A program made the position numbers and the translations under genes. A stretch of 64,000 bases of DNA from Ariolimax columbianus (taxonomy: Eukaryota; Mollusca; Gastropoda; Stylommatophora; Arionidae): the NCBI GenBank assembly GCA_036924085.1, contig JAVGWX010000009.1, forward strand, positions 62,443,012-62,507,011. Direction: 5' to 3'. Shown piece after piece: positions 1 to 12,649 of the stretch. The notes beneath the pieces are model-generated. The model ran no database searches, was not told the origin of the DNA, and worked only from the letters and a program-made list of their open reading frames with translations. How positions within the stretch are numbered: the stretch's first letter is position 1; every line of letters starts with the position of its first letter.

Positions 1-12
1 GTTGTAGTTGTT

Positions 13-165
13 CTGACTTCAGAAATGTCTGAGTACCGAGTTAGTCTTCCCTATAGCCAGTCTGTTATCTAGGATCATCGAGTGGAGATGTAGAAGGGTC
101 TTGTCAGCTATGGGTTACTGACTGCTGCAGCTTATGTACTGCTCAGCATCTTGATCCCAGGAGAA
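13..165 (-). repeat. Family F1 repeat, partial
   Basis: Contains TGGAGATGTAGAAGGGTCTT and GCTCAGCATCTTGATCCCAG of F1. The tail side is missing at the window start. Confidence 0.75.
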
Positions 166-540
166 CAGCAATACTACTATTGTCAGTAGGTCTGGACATT
201 TTCTTTAATTGCATCCCAAAGCTTAAGCAGGACTTCACAGAATAATCTAGCATTCACATTTGTCACCTTCTGAAAATAGTTGACAGCACTCCTTGAGAAT
301 GACAAAACACTTGTCAGTATAACTTTCTATGCTGATGATGTAACATTTGATATTCTTGACAGGTATCAAGATGCTTAGCAGCGCATGAGCTGCAGTTTGT
401 TATCCCGTTCGTTATGCTGCATTTCATGCCTGGCTTAAATTGTGGGAACCCCGTCCAACGTCAACTCAACAGGCCTTAGCGAGCGTATAAAGTAAATATC
501 TAAATTGGCTTCAAAAATATCATTTCCTTGACAATGTGTT

Positions 541-862
541 GGAGCAGCGCATGAGCTGCAGCGGTCAGCGACCCACACCTGACTGTTAGCGTGAGGGCCA
601 GCAAACCGGAGCTGCGAAGACCCTTTTACACCTCCACGCGGTGATCCTGGATGACAGGCTGCAGCAGACTGGCTATGGAGAAGGGATCGAAGAGGGAATG
701 CTAATCTGGTACTCAAAAAATGCTTGCTGAAGTCGGATGTGTTGGACCAAAAGGTGCAAATATCGCAGTCATGCGACACAATGCATTCCGTTCTCTGGAC
801 TAAATTCTGCTACTTAAGCCCTTTCAGTGTTTGGTAGCGGGAGATTGAGAACGAACGAAGCC
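541..862 (+). repeat. Family F1 repeat, near full length
   Basis: Starts AGCAGCGCATGAGCTGCAG and ends TTGAGAACGAACGAAG. F1 strand is set here so that the GAA-rich tail is 3'. Other plus copies are at 43853-44185 and 52690-53030. A short start fragment lies at 362-400. Confidence 0.85.
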
Positions 863-1079
863 AGGCCAATTTCTTGACACAAAGTTGAAGAGCATGTTTC
901 CATTGCAATGATGCACATTGATTTGGGTTGGTAGTGATACACCCATGATTCATCCCCAGTAATAATCCTGTTAAGCATGTCTTCTCCTTTGTCTGTTTAC
1001 CGAGGGGAGAGCTGTTGCAAAGACAGGCCCGTTTGATTCATTTTGTGTTCCATAGTTCTCAGAGCACACATTCTGTTGA

Positions 1080-1345
1080 TGTTGAATGCTCACAATGAGT
1101 AGGATTGTTCTTTTTTGTGCGCCCTGAAAGGGATGTTTAGTTGCAGGTTTCTGTATTTTATTTTATTTTTTCACATCCCGAGCATATGCTCATGAAGGTA
1201 GACCAGGGTCCCACGGGCAGTTCTGTTATGCTTAGTTTCATCTGCATGTACACCAGGGGAATCATGCCAATCCCCCACCTCGTTAGCCAGGCTGCCATAA
1301 AAATAGTTGTAGCAGAGCCATCTGCTGATAACCTTATCTGTAGCA
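1080..1345 (-). repeat. Family F2 repeat
   Basis: Reverse of F2: TTGTGCGCCCTGAAAGGGAT, CACATCCCGAGCATATGCTC, CTCGTTAGCCAGGCTGCCAT. F2 ends in (CAA)n when read in its own direction. The tail side is here at 1080. Confidence 0.75.
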
Positions 1346-1440
1346 GATCTTGAGAGTTACACACATAGACTATTACTTGCGTTTACCATAAAATAAGATA
1401 ATTCATTTATTTACAAGCATATTTGTTTAACAATATCAAA

Positions 1441-1790
1441 CTTCTTCGTTCGTTTTCAATCCCCCACTACCAAACCCTGAAAGGGTAAGTAACAGAATGT
1501 AGTCCAGAGAACAGAATGCGTTGTGTTGTAGTTTACAGCTTGGCTGCGATATTTGCACCTTTCGGTCCAACACATCCGACTTCAGCAAGCATTTTTTGAG
1601 TACCGGGTTAGCATTCCCTCTTCGATCCCTTCTCCTTACCCAGTCTGCCCTACTGCAGCCTGTTATCCAGGATCACCGCGTGGAGGTGTAGAAGGGTCTT
1701 GGCAGCTATGGTTCGCTGGCCCTGATGCTAGCAGTCAGCTATGGGTCGCTGACCATTGCAGCTCATGTGCTGCTCAGCATCTTGATCCCT
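1441..1790 (-). repeat. Family F1 repeat, near full length
   Basis: Starts CTTCTTCGTTCGTTTTCAAT and ends GCTCAGCATCTTGATCCC. The tail side carries the GAA motif on the minus strand. Confidence 0.85.
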
Positions 1791-2974
1791 AACAATATCA
1801 AACAAAAGAAAAGAACTACTAAACTAAATATCACAGAGAATTCAAGCATGACCTGTTGGTGTAATTAATTTGCCCAGGTTCTAAAGTCACCTCTCTGAAC
1901 TAACGCAAAACCTCTACTTTATCTAATCCAATCTTATTACAAATTAGTGGTTAACTAGCTAACTCTTCTGCCATTTCTCTGGCTTGTCGAGGTTGGGTGG
2001 ATGAATCTGCCATCCTCCGACCGAGTTGACTGTCTTAGGCCGTCGAACGTATAAACATGGGTTAAAATGAGCTCCCGGAGGAGACTCCAGCTACGACTCA
2101 CTCTTATGCCAGTTCTCAAGTGTTTGGGGCGTATCCCTCTGGTGCCCGTGTTACCACCTGTGACCAAATGCATTCTCTGAGGGCTCATATTATGTACCTC
2201 CCTTTTCCATAGTCACATGCCTTTGGTATTATAAACCCAAGATTTTGCATAACCCTTTTTGAACCACTAGTTTCGCGACAAGAGCCTTCAGGGTTTTATC
2301 CCAGGATTCTGAGGAATCCTTTTTGAACCATGTTTCACAAACCATGAACCTTTGTTCTTAGAAGGGCCACCATTCCTCCAACAGCCACCAATGAAATGGC
2401 CACTGGAGAACAGTCAGACAGCCTTCCAGATCAACTATCGAATCGTACCAAGACAAATCTTCTCACTCGCGGATGATCCAATCTTTTTCTCATTGTTTAT
2501 AGGGTGTCCATCATTTGCACCTTTGAGTGAAATGCAGGACTAGGTATGTGATGGGATAACCACCACGTAAATGCTAACGAATCCTCAATCTCATCTATCT
2601 CTTTTATAGATCCTGGAAATCCAAAATGGCTGTCAAGTGGTCCTCCCCAGCTGGCTGGTTAGCCATCAATCACATTTGGCCCCTTCCTTCTATAGTCTTA
2701 TTGCCACAAATCTATACATGTCACTGTCACTCCAAATGGGACAGCCTGATGTGCGAATCCTTGTCTTGTCAATCTACCCCCACCACTATGTCTGGTACCA
2801 GTCCGATACTAGGAATGGTTAGATCTAAAACACCTACCCCCAATCCAGACAAGTTTCAATTTATAGTAAATGCTAAACTCTTCACCTCGGTATGTGCTAA
2901 AGTCCTGTACTGACCCTGGCTTTGTAAACTATTACTCAGGTAATTTTTTACTCTCAGAGAATGGCATGGCTTTG
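1791..2974. other. No recognised content
   Basis: Unique-looking sequence between two F1 copies. Only short frames without family resemblance; no tandem structure seen. 3326-3830 is likewise empty. Confidence 0.5.
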
Positions 2975-3325
2975 TTTGTTCTCAATCTCCCGCTACCCAA
3001 CCGTGACACGGGTCTACTAAGTAGCAGAATGTAGTCCAGAGAACAGATTGTGTTGTGTTGTAGTTTACAGCTTGACTGCGATATTTGCACCTTTCGGTCC
3101 AACACATTCAACTTCAGCAAGCATTTTTTTAGAACCTGGTTAGCATTCCCTCTTCGATCCCTTCTGCTTAGCCAGTCTGCCCTGCTGCAGCCTGTTATCC
3201 AGGATCACCGAGTGGAGGTGTAGAAGGGTCTTGGCAGCTATGGTTCGCTGGCCCTGATGCTAGCAGTCAGCTATGGGTCACTGACCGCTGCAGCTCATGC
3301 GCTGCTCAGCATCTTGATCCCACTC
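2975..3325 (-). repeat. Family F1 repeat, near full length
   Basis: Same ends as the 1441 copy (GTTCTCAATCTCCCGCTACC ... CAGCATCTTGATCCC). It has lost the GAA tail. Confidence 0.85.
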
Positions 3326-3830
3326 TGAGAATGCAGTCGCCAGCTCCAATTTCTTCTTCTGCTCTAAATGTTTATGCTCCACAGGGAACTGTTACACAGC
3401 CTGTTTCCATGGAGGACTATGTGGGAGTCATGGCCAGTATATTTTACCTGACCTAGTCTAACATGTCTGATGAATGAATATGTTGTGCCTGACCAGATGT
3501 TAGTCTTCCTCCCCCACGTTCCGTAAATTACAAGCGATAATGCATTACTCTGTAGGCTAAACCATAACATCCTGTTACAGTAACTACATAGTCTATCGTT
3601 ATTTGCCAGTCAGCTTGAATCATCCCACCGCCCGCTTCCATCAGTCTGATCAGCAATCTTTGAGCATCCTTGAGAAAATGTATTAACCCAGTTATGTACC
3701 ACTTTGTATGACACACACTTCTTACCATAAGAAGAAACCATTTTCATATGAATGTCTTTTGGAGGGAGTCCTTTTGTCAAAGAAGAACAAATGAAGAACT
3801 GCATGTTGTTCTTCAGTTGTACACTCCATC

Positions 3831-4340
3831 TAAGCTGTAGTTCCTTTCATAACTCTCTCATAGGCTGTAGTTTCTTTCATAATTCTCTCATAGGCTGTAG
3901 TTCCTTTCATAACTCTCTCATAGGCTGTAGTTCCTTTCATAACTCTCTCATAGGCTGTAGTTCCTTTCATAACTCTCTCATAGGCTAGTTCCTTTCATAA
4001 TTCTTTCATAGGCTGTAGTTCCTTTCATAACTCTCTCATAGGCTGTAGTTCCTTTCATAACTCTCTCATAGGCTGTAGTTTCTTTCATAAATCTCCTACA
4101 GGCTGTTGTTGCTTTCATAATTCTCCCATAGGCTAAAGTTTCTTTCATAATTCTTTCATAGGCTGTAGTTCCTTTCATATTTCTCCCATAGGCTAAAGTT
4201 TCTTTCATAGGCTGTAGTTCCTTTCATATTTCTCCCATAGGCTAAAGTTTCTTTCATAGGCTATAATTTCTTTCATTATTCTCACATAGGCTAAAGTTTC
4301 TTTCATAATTCTTTCATAGGCTGTAGTTCCTTTCATAATT
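3831..4340. repeat. 30-bp tandem array (~17 units)
   Basis: Unit CTGTAGTTCCTTTCATAACT + CTCTCATAGG, degenerating to the right with shorter units. Open frames on both strands are due to the 30-bp period. Confidence 0.9.
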
Positions 4341-4471
4341 CAACTACCAGTAGGAACATAATGAATGATAGAAGTCAGCATTGACAAACCACAGATTTAA
4401 TATTAATTGAGTTTCTCTCGTGCAAACCTCAGCAGTGCTTGTTCTTATATGTCTGCTTTATTATGCCGACG

Positions 4472-4840
4472 AGCATTTGTGGGATTCCATAGTAATCACA
4501 ACAGTGTACCTCTATCCAAGCTTTTGTGGGATTCCATAGTAATCACAACAGTGTACCTCTATCCAAAGTTTTGTGGGATTCCATAGTAATCACGACAGTG
4601 TACCTCTATCCAAGCTTTTGTGGAATTCCATAGTAATCACGACAGTGTACCTCTATCCAAGATGTTCTGGGATTCCATAGTAATCACGACAGTGTACCTC
4701 TATCCAAGCTTTTGTGGGATTCCATAGTAATCACAACAGTGTACCTCTATCCAAGCTTTTGTGGGATTCCATAGTCATCACGACAGTGTACCTCTATCCA
4801 AGCTTTTGTGGGATTCCATAGTAATCACAACAGTGTACCT
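4472..4840. repeat. 47-bp tandem array (8 units)
   Basis: Unit contains TTTTGTGGGATTCCATAGTA and ACAGTGTACCTCTATCCAAG; eight copies. Confidence 0.9.
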
Positions 4841-4844
4841 ACAC

Positions 4845-4935
4845 AATTTCAGCTCTCAGAGAATTATGGGGAAGTTGGTTAAAATATGAGAAATAGAAGT
4901 CCACAGACAACAGTCATGTCAGGTTAAATTAACTA
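4845..4935 (-). repeat. Short interspersed repeat G (three copies)
   Basis: Minus strand GACTGTTGTCTGTGGACTTC and TTAACCAACTTCCCCATAAT, then GAGAGCTGAAATTGTGTA. Plus copies lie at about 6450-6550 and 21345-21440. Nature unknown. Confidence 0.6.
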
Positions 4936-5299
4936 GAGGTCGATGAAACAGTGTCCATGTACGTCAGATGTATGTGGAAGGCAATGTCATGTCTGTACCA
5001 TATTATGTGAAATGACATGTATAAAGCATAGGAGTTCTAACTTACAACTTAGGTACCAAGAGCTCAAGTTAACTGAGACAATAATATACTATTTGAGCAC
5101 AGGTGGGAGAGGTCAGAGGCCAGTCATAGGGGGCATTCTTCGTTAAAGACAGTTTGTTTTTGGAACTGTAGGAATGATGAAAGTTAGATGGTCAGTTTTA
5201 CTTTTAGTTATTATCCAAGGGTTTGGGGTGTAGTCTACAAGATTTAACATGAGTAAGACGGTTGTTCAAGATAGCCAGGGCTAGACATATAGAGGGATA

Positions 5300-5525
5300 G
5301 GGAAAGAGCGGGGACGGTATGGTTAAGTGACTCGGTTCACAAACCGAGGGTGCTGAGTTTGCTCTGCAATCACAGAACCGACCGTTACCCATGGGAAGCA
5401 TGCTTAAAAAATGCAGGAGGAAGCGGACCCTTACATAAAATGCATGAAGAAGTTGGATGCACTGGGCCGAGAGGCCCAGAATAAAAGCAGTGCAACGCAC
5501 ACTGTCTTGGAGAAATAAGGCGAAT
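5300..5525 (+). repeat. tRNA-derived SINE (family F3)
   Basis: GGGGACGGTATGGTTAAGTG head, then AATGCAGGAGGAAGCGGACC body and a GCGAATGCACACC-type 3' end with A-run. Full length but diverged in the B-box region. Confidence 0.8.
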
Positions 5526-5609
5526 GCACACCAAAGAAAAAAAAATTACAGAAGTCTGCAGTAAGTCATATTATAAATGGGAGCTTGGATGCATCATAGT
5601 GAATGAGCT

Positions 5610-5855
5610 GACAGCAGCCAGCAACTCTTTCCTGACTGCTTGCATTATGGATAACGAACCAAAGCTGACCAAGACCCTGGAAACAGGCTGCACTTATGTA
5701 GTCTGGCTAAGAGAATATCTATCACAGTAGATAGGCAAACCGGTACCCAAAACAGCCAGCTGAAACTGGCTGTAATATATATATATATATATATCACAGC
5801 CATGATAAACTATGGCACAATGCGCTTTCAGGACGACTGCAGAAGAAGAAATCAT
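5610..5855 (+). repeat. F1-related repeat (F1b) with internal TA microsatellite
   Basis: CTGACAGCAGCCAGCAACTC ... CCTGGAAACAGGCTGCA ... CAGGACGACTGCAGAAGAAG. Shares block order and GAA tail with F1. A (TA)n run lies at 5772-5794. Confidence 0.65.
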
Positions 5856-7109
5856 AATTATAGATGTCATTATATGCTAGCTACGGATGAAAAAGTTAAA
5901 TTAATGGCAACTTTTTGTGGAGATCCCTGGTACTATGGAGTTCGTACTTTGTGCAAGGCTTTCAGCATGTGGCATACCGTTCTGGGGAGATAGACTGAGC
6001 CATTTGGGAAGACCTGCTGCGACCTTTTTAAATTATGTTAACTAACCATTGTACATCTACAATTAATTAATAAAGAAAAACAAGACTATTATTAATAAGT
6101 TTATGAAAAGCAGTGCAGCATTTATTTCCACTATCACAAAAACATGAAGAGAATCAAATGCATCACTTTAGGGAAACATAAAAGTGGACACAGAATTTGT
6201 TGAAATTGAAAAAAAATGGTTATGCTGTTCATTGCCATTTTACGTTGCTTATTTACCCACCTTCTGGGCGCTTCCATCCTGATATTAAAACTGACAAATT
6301 CTGATGAATTGTCAAAACCATTTTATCTGCTGTTTGTGTAGCTAATGTAAATACTGCAAAACCACAAAGTACTTTTAAGAAACATGGTCAACTACAACGG
6401 AATTAAACAGAATAACAATGTAAGTTCTAAGTGATGAGTTGTGCTCCAATAAGCTTTTATTTAACTTGACAAGACTGTTGTCGATGGACTTCTATTTTAA
6501 CCAATTTTCCCATAACCCAGAGAGCTGAAATTGTGTATACAGTCTTCACTAGTGTAACCATTTATTAATCTACCAAATTTTGAACAAAAAAACTAATAAT
6601 TTTTTTAAATCCTTTGAGCATGCTTACAAAGTAATATGCCCAAGAAAACTAAATCCCCCAAGACAACGTCTTCATAGATTCAAGATCAGTGCTACAGGCA
6701 TTGGAAGCACACTTTAAAACTGACAAGAAGAAGAATGACAGTTTACAAACATACAATATTAAATAAAGTCAACCTTCAATTTATTTCAGGACATATCAGA
6801 CAACAAGAAAGCAGGCATACTGGCAAATTTAGGAGCATGCATAACTACAATAAACACTCAAGTCAACATGCAGACAGTAAAACAAATATTTCTAAAGAAC
6901 TTGAATGATGGATGACTGAGCCAATGAGCAGAGAGTACTTACTTCCCCTGTCCAAGCACCACAGTATTCATTCAGTATTCAGCGACATGGATTGCCTTGT
7001 CTTTTGCCTGTCGAACCTATTGCATGTTTCCTGGAAGTTGGGGCCGGTGGTCTGGGCCCTGTATTGTGCCACAGTCACATGTGTCATCATCTGTGTATCC
7101 CCATCATTT
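5856..7109. other. AT-rich, no gene seen
   Basis: Only one copy of repeat G at about 6450-6550. The open frame starting at 6912 runs into the LINE at 7110 and has no own support. Confidence 0.5.
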
Positions 7110-8708
7110 CATATTCCTCTTGAGTATTTCAAAGAAAGTCTAAACAGACCTCCACCACAAGAAACACCAAACATCCTACCAGCAGAGGAAACCCTGAACT
7201 TGAACAGCAACCCACCAAGTAAGATAGAAATCCAAAGGGCCATATCCAAACTCAAGAAAGGTAAAGCGGCAGGACCAAATGGAAGCAAAAGCCATAATGG
7301 CACATATAGATAAGGCCACTGATACATTGCAAGGATTATTCAAGAAGATATGGGAAGAGGAGAGAGTGCCAACAGAATGGAAAGAATGACATCTGATTAA
7401 ACTGCCTAAGAAGTGGGACCTGGCAGATTGCAACAATTATAGGGGGATTACATTGCTGTCGATGCCAGGCAAGATATTCAACAGAATCATCTTGGACAGA
7501 TTAAAAACAAGTAGACAAAAAGGTCAGAGAGGAACAGGCAGGATTTCGCTACGGAAGATCATGCACAGATCCTATAGCTACTCTACGCATCATAGTAGAA
7601 CAAAGTATTGAATGAAAATCATCCCTATACGCAAATTTGATAGACTATGAAAAGGCATTTGACAGTCTTGATCGAAGTACTCTTTGGCAACTGTTGACAC
7701 TATGGGATACCACAAAAGTACACAACCCTCATCCAGAATATGTACAAAGACACAGTTAGTAGAGTGGTACATGAAGGAGTACTGACTGACAGCTTCGGGG
7801 TGCAAACAGGGGGGAGACAGGGATGCCTGCTCTCACCTTTCCTGTTCTTGTTGGCTATAGATTGGATAATGAAGACATCAATCGAAGGCAAAAAAAACGG
7901 GTATTCAGTGGACACAATTGGAGCACCTGGACTATGCAGGTACTTTTGTCATAGGCAAATGCAAGAGAAACTTGATAGGGTGAAAGAACAATCGGCCAAA
8001 CTAGGACTGAATAGCAAAGCCAAGCTCCTTAAACTCAACACTAACAGCAAAGAACCAATCATGCTGGAGGGAGAGCTGTTGGAGGAAGTGGATACCTTGA
8101 CCTATTTAGGCAGCACAATAGACACATCAGGAGGTACAGATGTAAGAATTGGAAAGGCATTTCTGACACTAAAAAAAATTTCAGCGGGGGCTCGACTTCA
8201 TTGCCTCTGGGTTTTTCCCCATTTTAGCTCGGTCTCTCTCTGCAGATGGGTACCCCATCTGTCGCAAGTGTCAAGTCAATGTTGCTGTATGGAGCGGAGA
8301 CATGGAGAACGACCAAGACCATACAACAAAGACTCCAGTCCTTGGTAAACAGATGCCTAGAAAGGATAATGGGCATAAAGTGGCAGGACATGGAGAAGAA
8401 TGAAGACTTGTGGGAAAGGAGCCAACAACAGCCATTGGAACAAAATATTATGCAAAGAAAATGGGGCAGGGTAGGACATGCACTGCGGAAGGCACAGTCT
8501 AACATAGCCAGACAGACTCTTACATGGAATCCTCAGGGGAAAAGAGAGAGAGAGGTAAACCCAAAAATACATGGAGAAGAGAATGTGATAAGGAGCTAAA
8601 ATAAATAATGACACCTGGAGAGATGCAGAAAGAGCAGCCCAGGACCATGCAAGCTTGCGAGAGGTTGTTGCTGGCCTATGCACCGAGAGGAGCGACGGAC
8701 TTTGATTG
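7110..8708 (+). pseudogene. Decayed LINE reverse transcriptase (RTE-like, TGAT tail)
   Basis: RT landmarks in order, over several frames: AISKLKKGKAAGPNG, YRGITLLSMPGKIFNRIILD, EEQAGFRYGRSC, LIDYEKAFDSLDR (motif A), GGRQGCLLSPFLFLLAIDW (motif B). The YADD motif C is missing through a deletion near 7935-7955. Then LTYLGSTIDTSGG, an ~85-bp foreign insert near 8185-8270, LLYGAETWRTTK, WGRVGHALRKAQSNIARQ, and GLCTERSDGL before a TTGATTGATTGA tail. A tetranucleotide TGAT tail is typical of RTE-type LINEs. Not functional. Confidence 0.82.
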
Positions 8709-8954
8709 ATTGACCGTGATACAACAGTTCAGAGTTTGTTCATAGACTTCCATGTTGTGTATGGTAGATGATGTCCAGGGGGGCAGGCTCCTCCTAAAGT
8801 TCCATCTCCGGGGACTGCATCAATTCGTGCCATCTCTCGCTATGTCGGCTTTCATGGCTTGTGTGTATCGGCTTTATTGATTTTAGGTAGTTATGTCTGG
8901 ATTTGAGTCTTTTGCTCTGTACCTGATGTCCAAACAGTGGTTGTCTTCAGTCAT

Positions 8955-9070
8955 GCTAAGTATCAGCTGACATATTTCCTATACCTTCTTTTGCCAGTCT
9001 GTCTGCCTCCTCATTGCCTTGGATGTTACATTGGTATGGAACCCACTGTACAGTGGTATATACAATGGTG
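8955..9070 (-). pseudogene. Short RNase H LINE fragment
   Basis: The minus strand reads TVQWVPYQCNIQGNEEADR followed by LAKEG, the RNase H C-terminal block. The H-to-Q change at the catalytic-region His and the short length mark it as a relic. Confidence 0.75.
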
Positions 9071-9664
9071 CTACAAAGCTACTGCCTGGCTCGAGAATAC
9101 CTCACCACACATAACTACAAAACGCCTGCACATTCCTCAACTTGACATTGATTGCATTAGAGAACTAGTATACCAGCAACAATAAAGATAATATTAGCAG
9201 GCATGTTGAGTGTATTTATGCTATCACTTGGTGGTTTTAGAGACAAAATATAATATAAATCAGTATCATACAATTAATTCAGGTGTGTTTGTCGCTAAAA
9301 GTAATTTCAAGGAATTTCATTGGCTGATCGAATCATGTGATTCTCGCTTACATTGCAAGACGATCAAGGGTTCAAATCCTGGACAATCCTTAATATGTTT
9401 TCCATCTTATTTTAAAAAATAAAATCTTATCAATACATTTCATTCTATTATAGCATCAATAAATAAATAGTTGAGATCGGGAAACAGCTAAGGCATGTCA
9501 TGTTCCGGCTGTTAAGCGCCACTAAATTTACATAGTCACAGAGCTAGTGAATTTTTTGTGATCAATATAGCGATGTCATTTCTGTTCAAAACAAAAAAGT
9601 GTTTCTATCTGCCTGTGAAGTTAAAACAAACCAATACTACATACGTCCTTTGCAAAACATTATT

Positions 9665-9740
9665 TTCAATTGGCATGGTGGTCTATGGGTGTGATCCATA
9701 CCTAAGGTACTAGAGGTCTGTGGTTCAAATCCTAAAGTAA
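9665..9740 (+). repeat. tRNA-like SINE head adjoining F4
   Basis: GGCATGGTGGTCTATGGG and GTGGTTCAAATCC resemble A and B boxes. A second GGGTTCAAATCCTGG lies at about 9368-9382. No intact tRNA fold is apparent. Confidence 0.4.
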
Positions 9741-9779
9741 GTGAAGTGGTGATTCAGCAGAATTAACCGCTGGTTGGAA

Positions 9780-10025
9780 ATGGAGTTTTAGAAGACCATT
9801 GTATGAAGCCGCAGCCTGTGAGAGGTGGTGTGGCCAGTGCCCTTCCTTGCTGTTTTTACTTTCCCTACTCATGCATCAGGTACCAATTTATAGCTGGGTT
9901 GACTGGAGAAGCGGTCCCCAATTAAAATCACGACCCAGATTTTTTTCGCCTCCAAACGCGATTCAAACTGAGGCACGCTGTTACCACAGAAAATAGCGAA
10001 TTGATCGCTATGAACTGAGCTAACG
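9780..10025 (-). repeat. tRNA-derived SINE, family F4 (conserved central block)
   Basis: On the minus strand: head GTTAGCTCAGTTCATAGCGA, B-box AGTTTGAATCGC, central block CCAGTCAACCCAGCTATAAA then TTGGTACCTGATGCATGAG, tail through GGCCACACCACCTCTCACAG. The central block also occurs at 32.4, 27.1, 50.8 and 56.6 kb. Confidence 0.78.
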
Positions 10026-10769
10026 ATCTCAAATCCTAAATGAGTCATTTTTATGCTTAGAATCATATTTAAACTTATCGATAGTACAGTTCCACTGACC
10101 AGCACATACATTATATCTTTCACATGCATTGAGCAATGTTAAGGTAATAAAAATAGTTGTTTGAAAATGTGAATTCATTCATGGATAGACTCCATATAAA
10201 TGTTCCACTGTATTGTGTGTGCCTTACATAGTCTGGTATTGATCTAGTTCAAACTTATATCTGTTTCTGTGTGATGATAGGACACAAAAGCAGGAAGATC
10301 CATTGTATACATGACCTGGCATGGAACCCACAGTAGCACAGGGGAGGCAATCACAATACACCTAGCAAAGAATGGTGAAAGATGTAACCAAGGCAACCGA
10401 TTCTCGTGGACAGAAAATCAAGAGGAGCCTCAAATATCCGCGACATCAAATTTTCTTTGATATACAGACTCAGTACTTAATTTTGTTTTTTCTGAATGTA
10501 CTATCAATTCCTTTTTAGGCGACACCTAAATATATCTAAAGCAAACAGTGGTCAGCCTCAGGTTATTGGTATCTCCATAGAGCTTGTCCGTGAATACTAA
10601 TGATGCAATCTGAGCTTTTTCTCGTGATGTGTTGAGAAATTTTGCAGCAGGTGTTTGGAGGACATTCTAATAATGCCACAGTTGTATTAGTAAGCTGTCA
10701 TTATCTCTACTTTATTGATTAGATGGTACCTCAATCTGTTTGACATGTGTGATGACTGAAGATCACCAG

Positions 10770-11290
10770 TTGCTTGCAACTCTGTTCATTTTATGTAGGG
10801 CCTCTTGTCAGATGTTCAGGTGCAATGCCAACTCTATTCCTTTAATGTAGGGTAGAGCTTTTTGCCAGATGTTTTGTCAGATGCCAACTCTATTCCTTTA
10901 ATGTAGAGCCTTTTGTCAGACGTCATGCCAACTCTATTTCTTTAATGTAGACCCTCTTGTCAGATGTTCAGGTGCAATGCCAACTCTATTCCTTTAACGT
11001 AGGGTAGAGCCTTTTGTCAGATGCCAACTCTATTCCTTTAATGTAGAGCCTTTTGTCAGACGTGATGCCAACTCTATTCCTTTAATGTAGAGCCTTTTGT
11101 CAGATGTTATGCCAAATGTATTCCTTTAATGTACGGCCATTTGTCAGATGTCATGCCAAATCTATTCCTTTAATGTAGAGCCTTTTGTCAGACGTCATGC
11201 CAAATTTATTCCTTTAATGTAAAGCCTTTTGCCAGATGTCATGCCAAATCTATTCCTTTAATGTAGGGCCTTTTGTCAGATGTTCAGGTG
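10770..11290. repeat. ~44-bp tandem array (about 11 units)
   Basis: Unit CCAACTCTATTCCTTTAATG + TAGAGCCTTTTGTCAGACGT, with length variants that add a TTCAGGTGCA piece. Confidence 0.88.
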
Positions 11291-11585
11291 GCATGAAACT
11301 ATCCCCACACACGACACAGCAATATGAAAATAATGAGCGAAAGCCTCAATAAAGCTATACTGCAAACAGCAGCTATGTTGAATACCAGCAAGGCAAGAAA
11401 AAACATGAATCTGACTGCAAGAATCACAAAAGCTAGAGGCAACAAATGCAGTGAACAAGACAGATAGGGAATAGACAACCGAAAAAAGTAGTCACTGCAG
11501 AATAGATGAGAGTATTAGATGAGGCAACAGGATATTGTTAGAAAGACAAAAACTGAAAGACTTAGCCTAAATAGAAAAAGGAAAC

Positions 11586-11790
11586 AAACTATATAAGTCT
11601 CGATTGATATTCAACCAAACAAACTATATAAGCCATGATTAATCTTATACAAAATGAACTATATAAGCCATGATTCATCTTATACCAAACAAACTATATA
11701 AGTTCCGATTGATCTTATACCAAACAAACTATATAAGTTCCAATTGATCTTATACCAAACAAACTATATAAGGTCCGATTGATCAGACAT
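11586..11790. repeat. ~36-bp tandem array (about 6 units)
   Basis: Unit AAACTATATAAGTTCCGATT + GATCTTATACCAAAC. Confidence 0.85.
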
Positions 11791-12514
11791 CTCCAAACAA
11801 TATGTCAGTCATCTAAAAACATAATCACATCTCATTTGTCAACTTATGTCATTACAGGAAGGTACAATATTCATATGTGTGCTATCTATATGGCTGTTAT
11901 TTTCAATCTATACCATTATAGTGTTTCTTTACCACCATCAATTAATTATTTCTTGGTCTTTCTCTTTCTTTGAAGCGCTACTGTCTGGCGTTATATGCTT
12001 GGGTGGCATCAATTACACTATTTCAATTTATCGTGGTCTTATTTACACCATTTCATTATACATTAAAGAACACACAAATATTTCCATTCACAGATGAATA
12101 ACATTAAATTTTATAAAGAGGCACCAACATTCATTTACATTTTTAATTTGGTCAAACCTAGTTTTTAATCCACTGGTAGCTAAAGAACTGAATTGCTCAA
12201 AACTAAAGCAGGCTTCCAGAAAGTAGAAACCAGACCCTGGCAATGGAAGTGAGTAAGAGAATCTTACTTTCTTATAAACTATGGATGTGGATCATGCACA
12301 ATGAATAAACAGTTAAACTGCTAGCAGCAATAGAGACACCGTTCTTGAGAATATTTGACATATACCAAGGACAGCTACAAATTAAATAAACGTCAATGAC
12401 AATAATGGAATATTTAAGGATCGCTGCCAACTAAAACAAAGGCAGGCAAAGTTCATCAGAAATGAGGGCCAGGAAAACTGGCTGATAACTGAAAAGATGG
12501 CAGACTGCATAGCA

Positions 12515-12635
12515 AAGTGGTTGGTCACATGACTCACAACCCAAACATGCGTATGTCCAAATACAACAAGGAATTGCCCAGATGGGAAGTAAACACATCA
12601 AATGCGTGCTGAAGTCAGATGTACTGGAGAGGCAG
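12515..12635 (+). repeat. F3 SINE, diverged partial
   Basis: AGTGGTTGGTCACATGACTC, ACAACCCAAACATGCGTAT and ACATCAAATGCGTGCTGAAG match F3 block order. Confidence 0.5.
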
Positions 12636-12649
12636 AAGATTCAGCAGTA

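Noticed and set aside
435..779. 114-codon minus frame
   Set aside because: Lies in an F1 repeat; equivalent frames appear in other F1 copies with stops.
9300..9390. tRNA gene
   Set aside because: Only a B-box-like GGTTCAAATCC; no cloverleaf or acceptor stem could be paired by eye.
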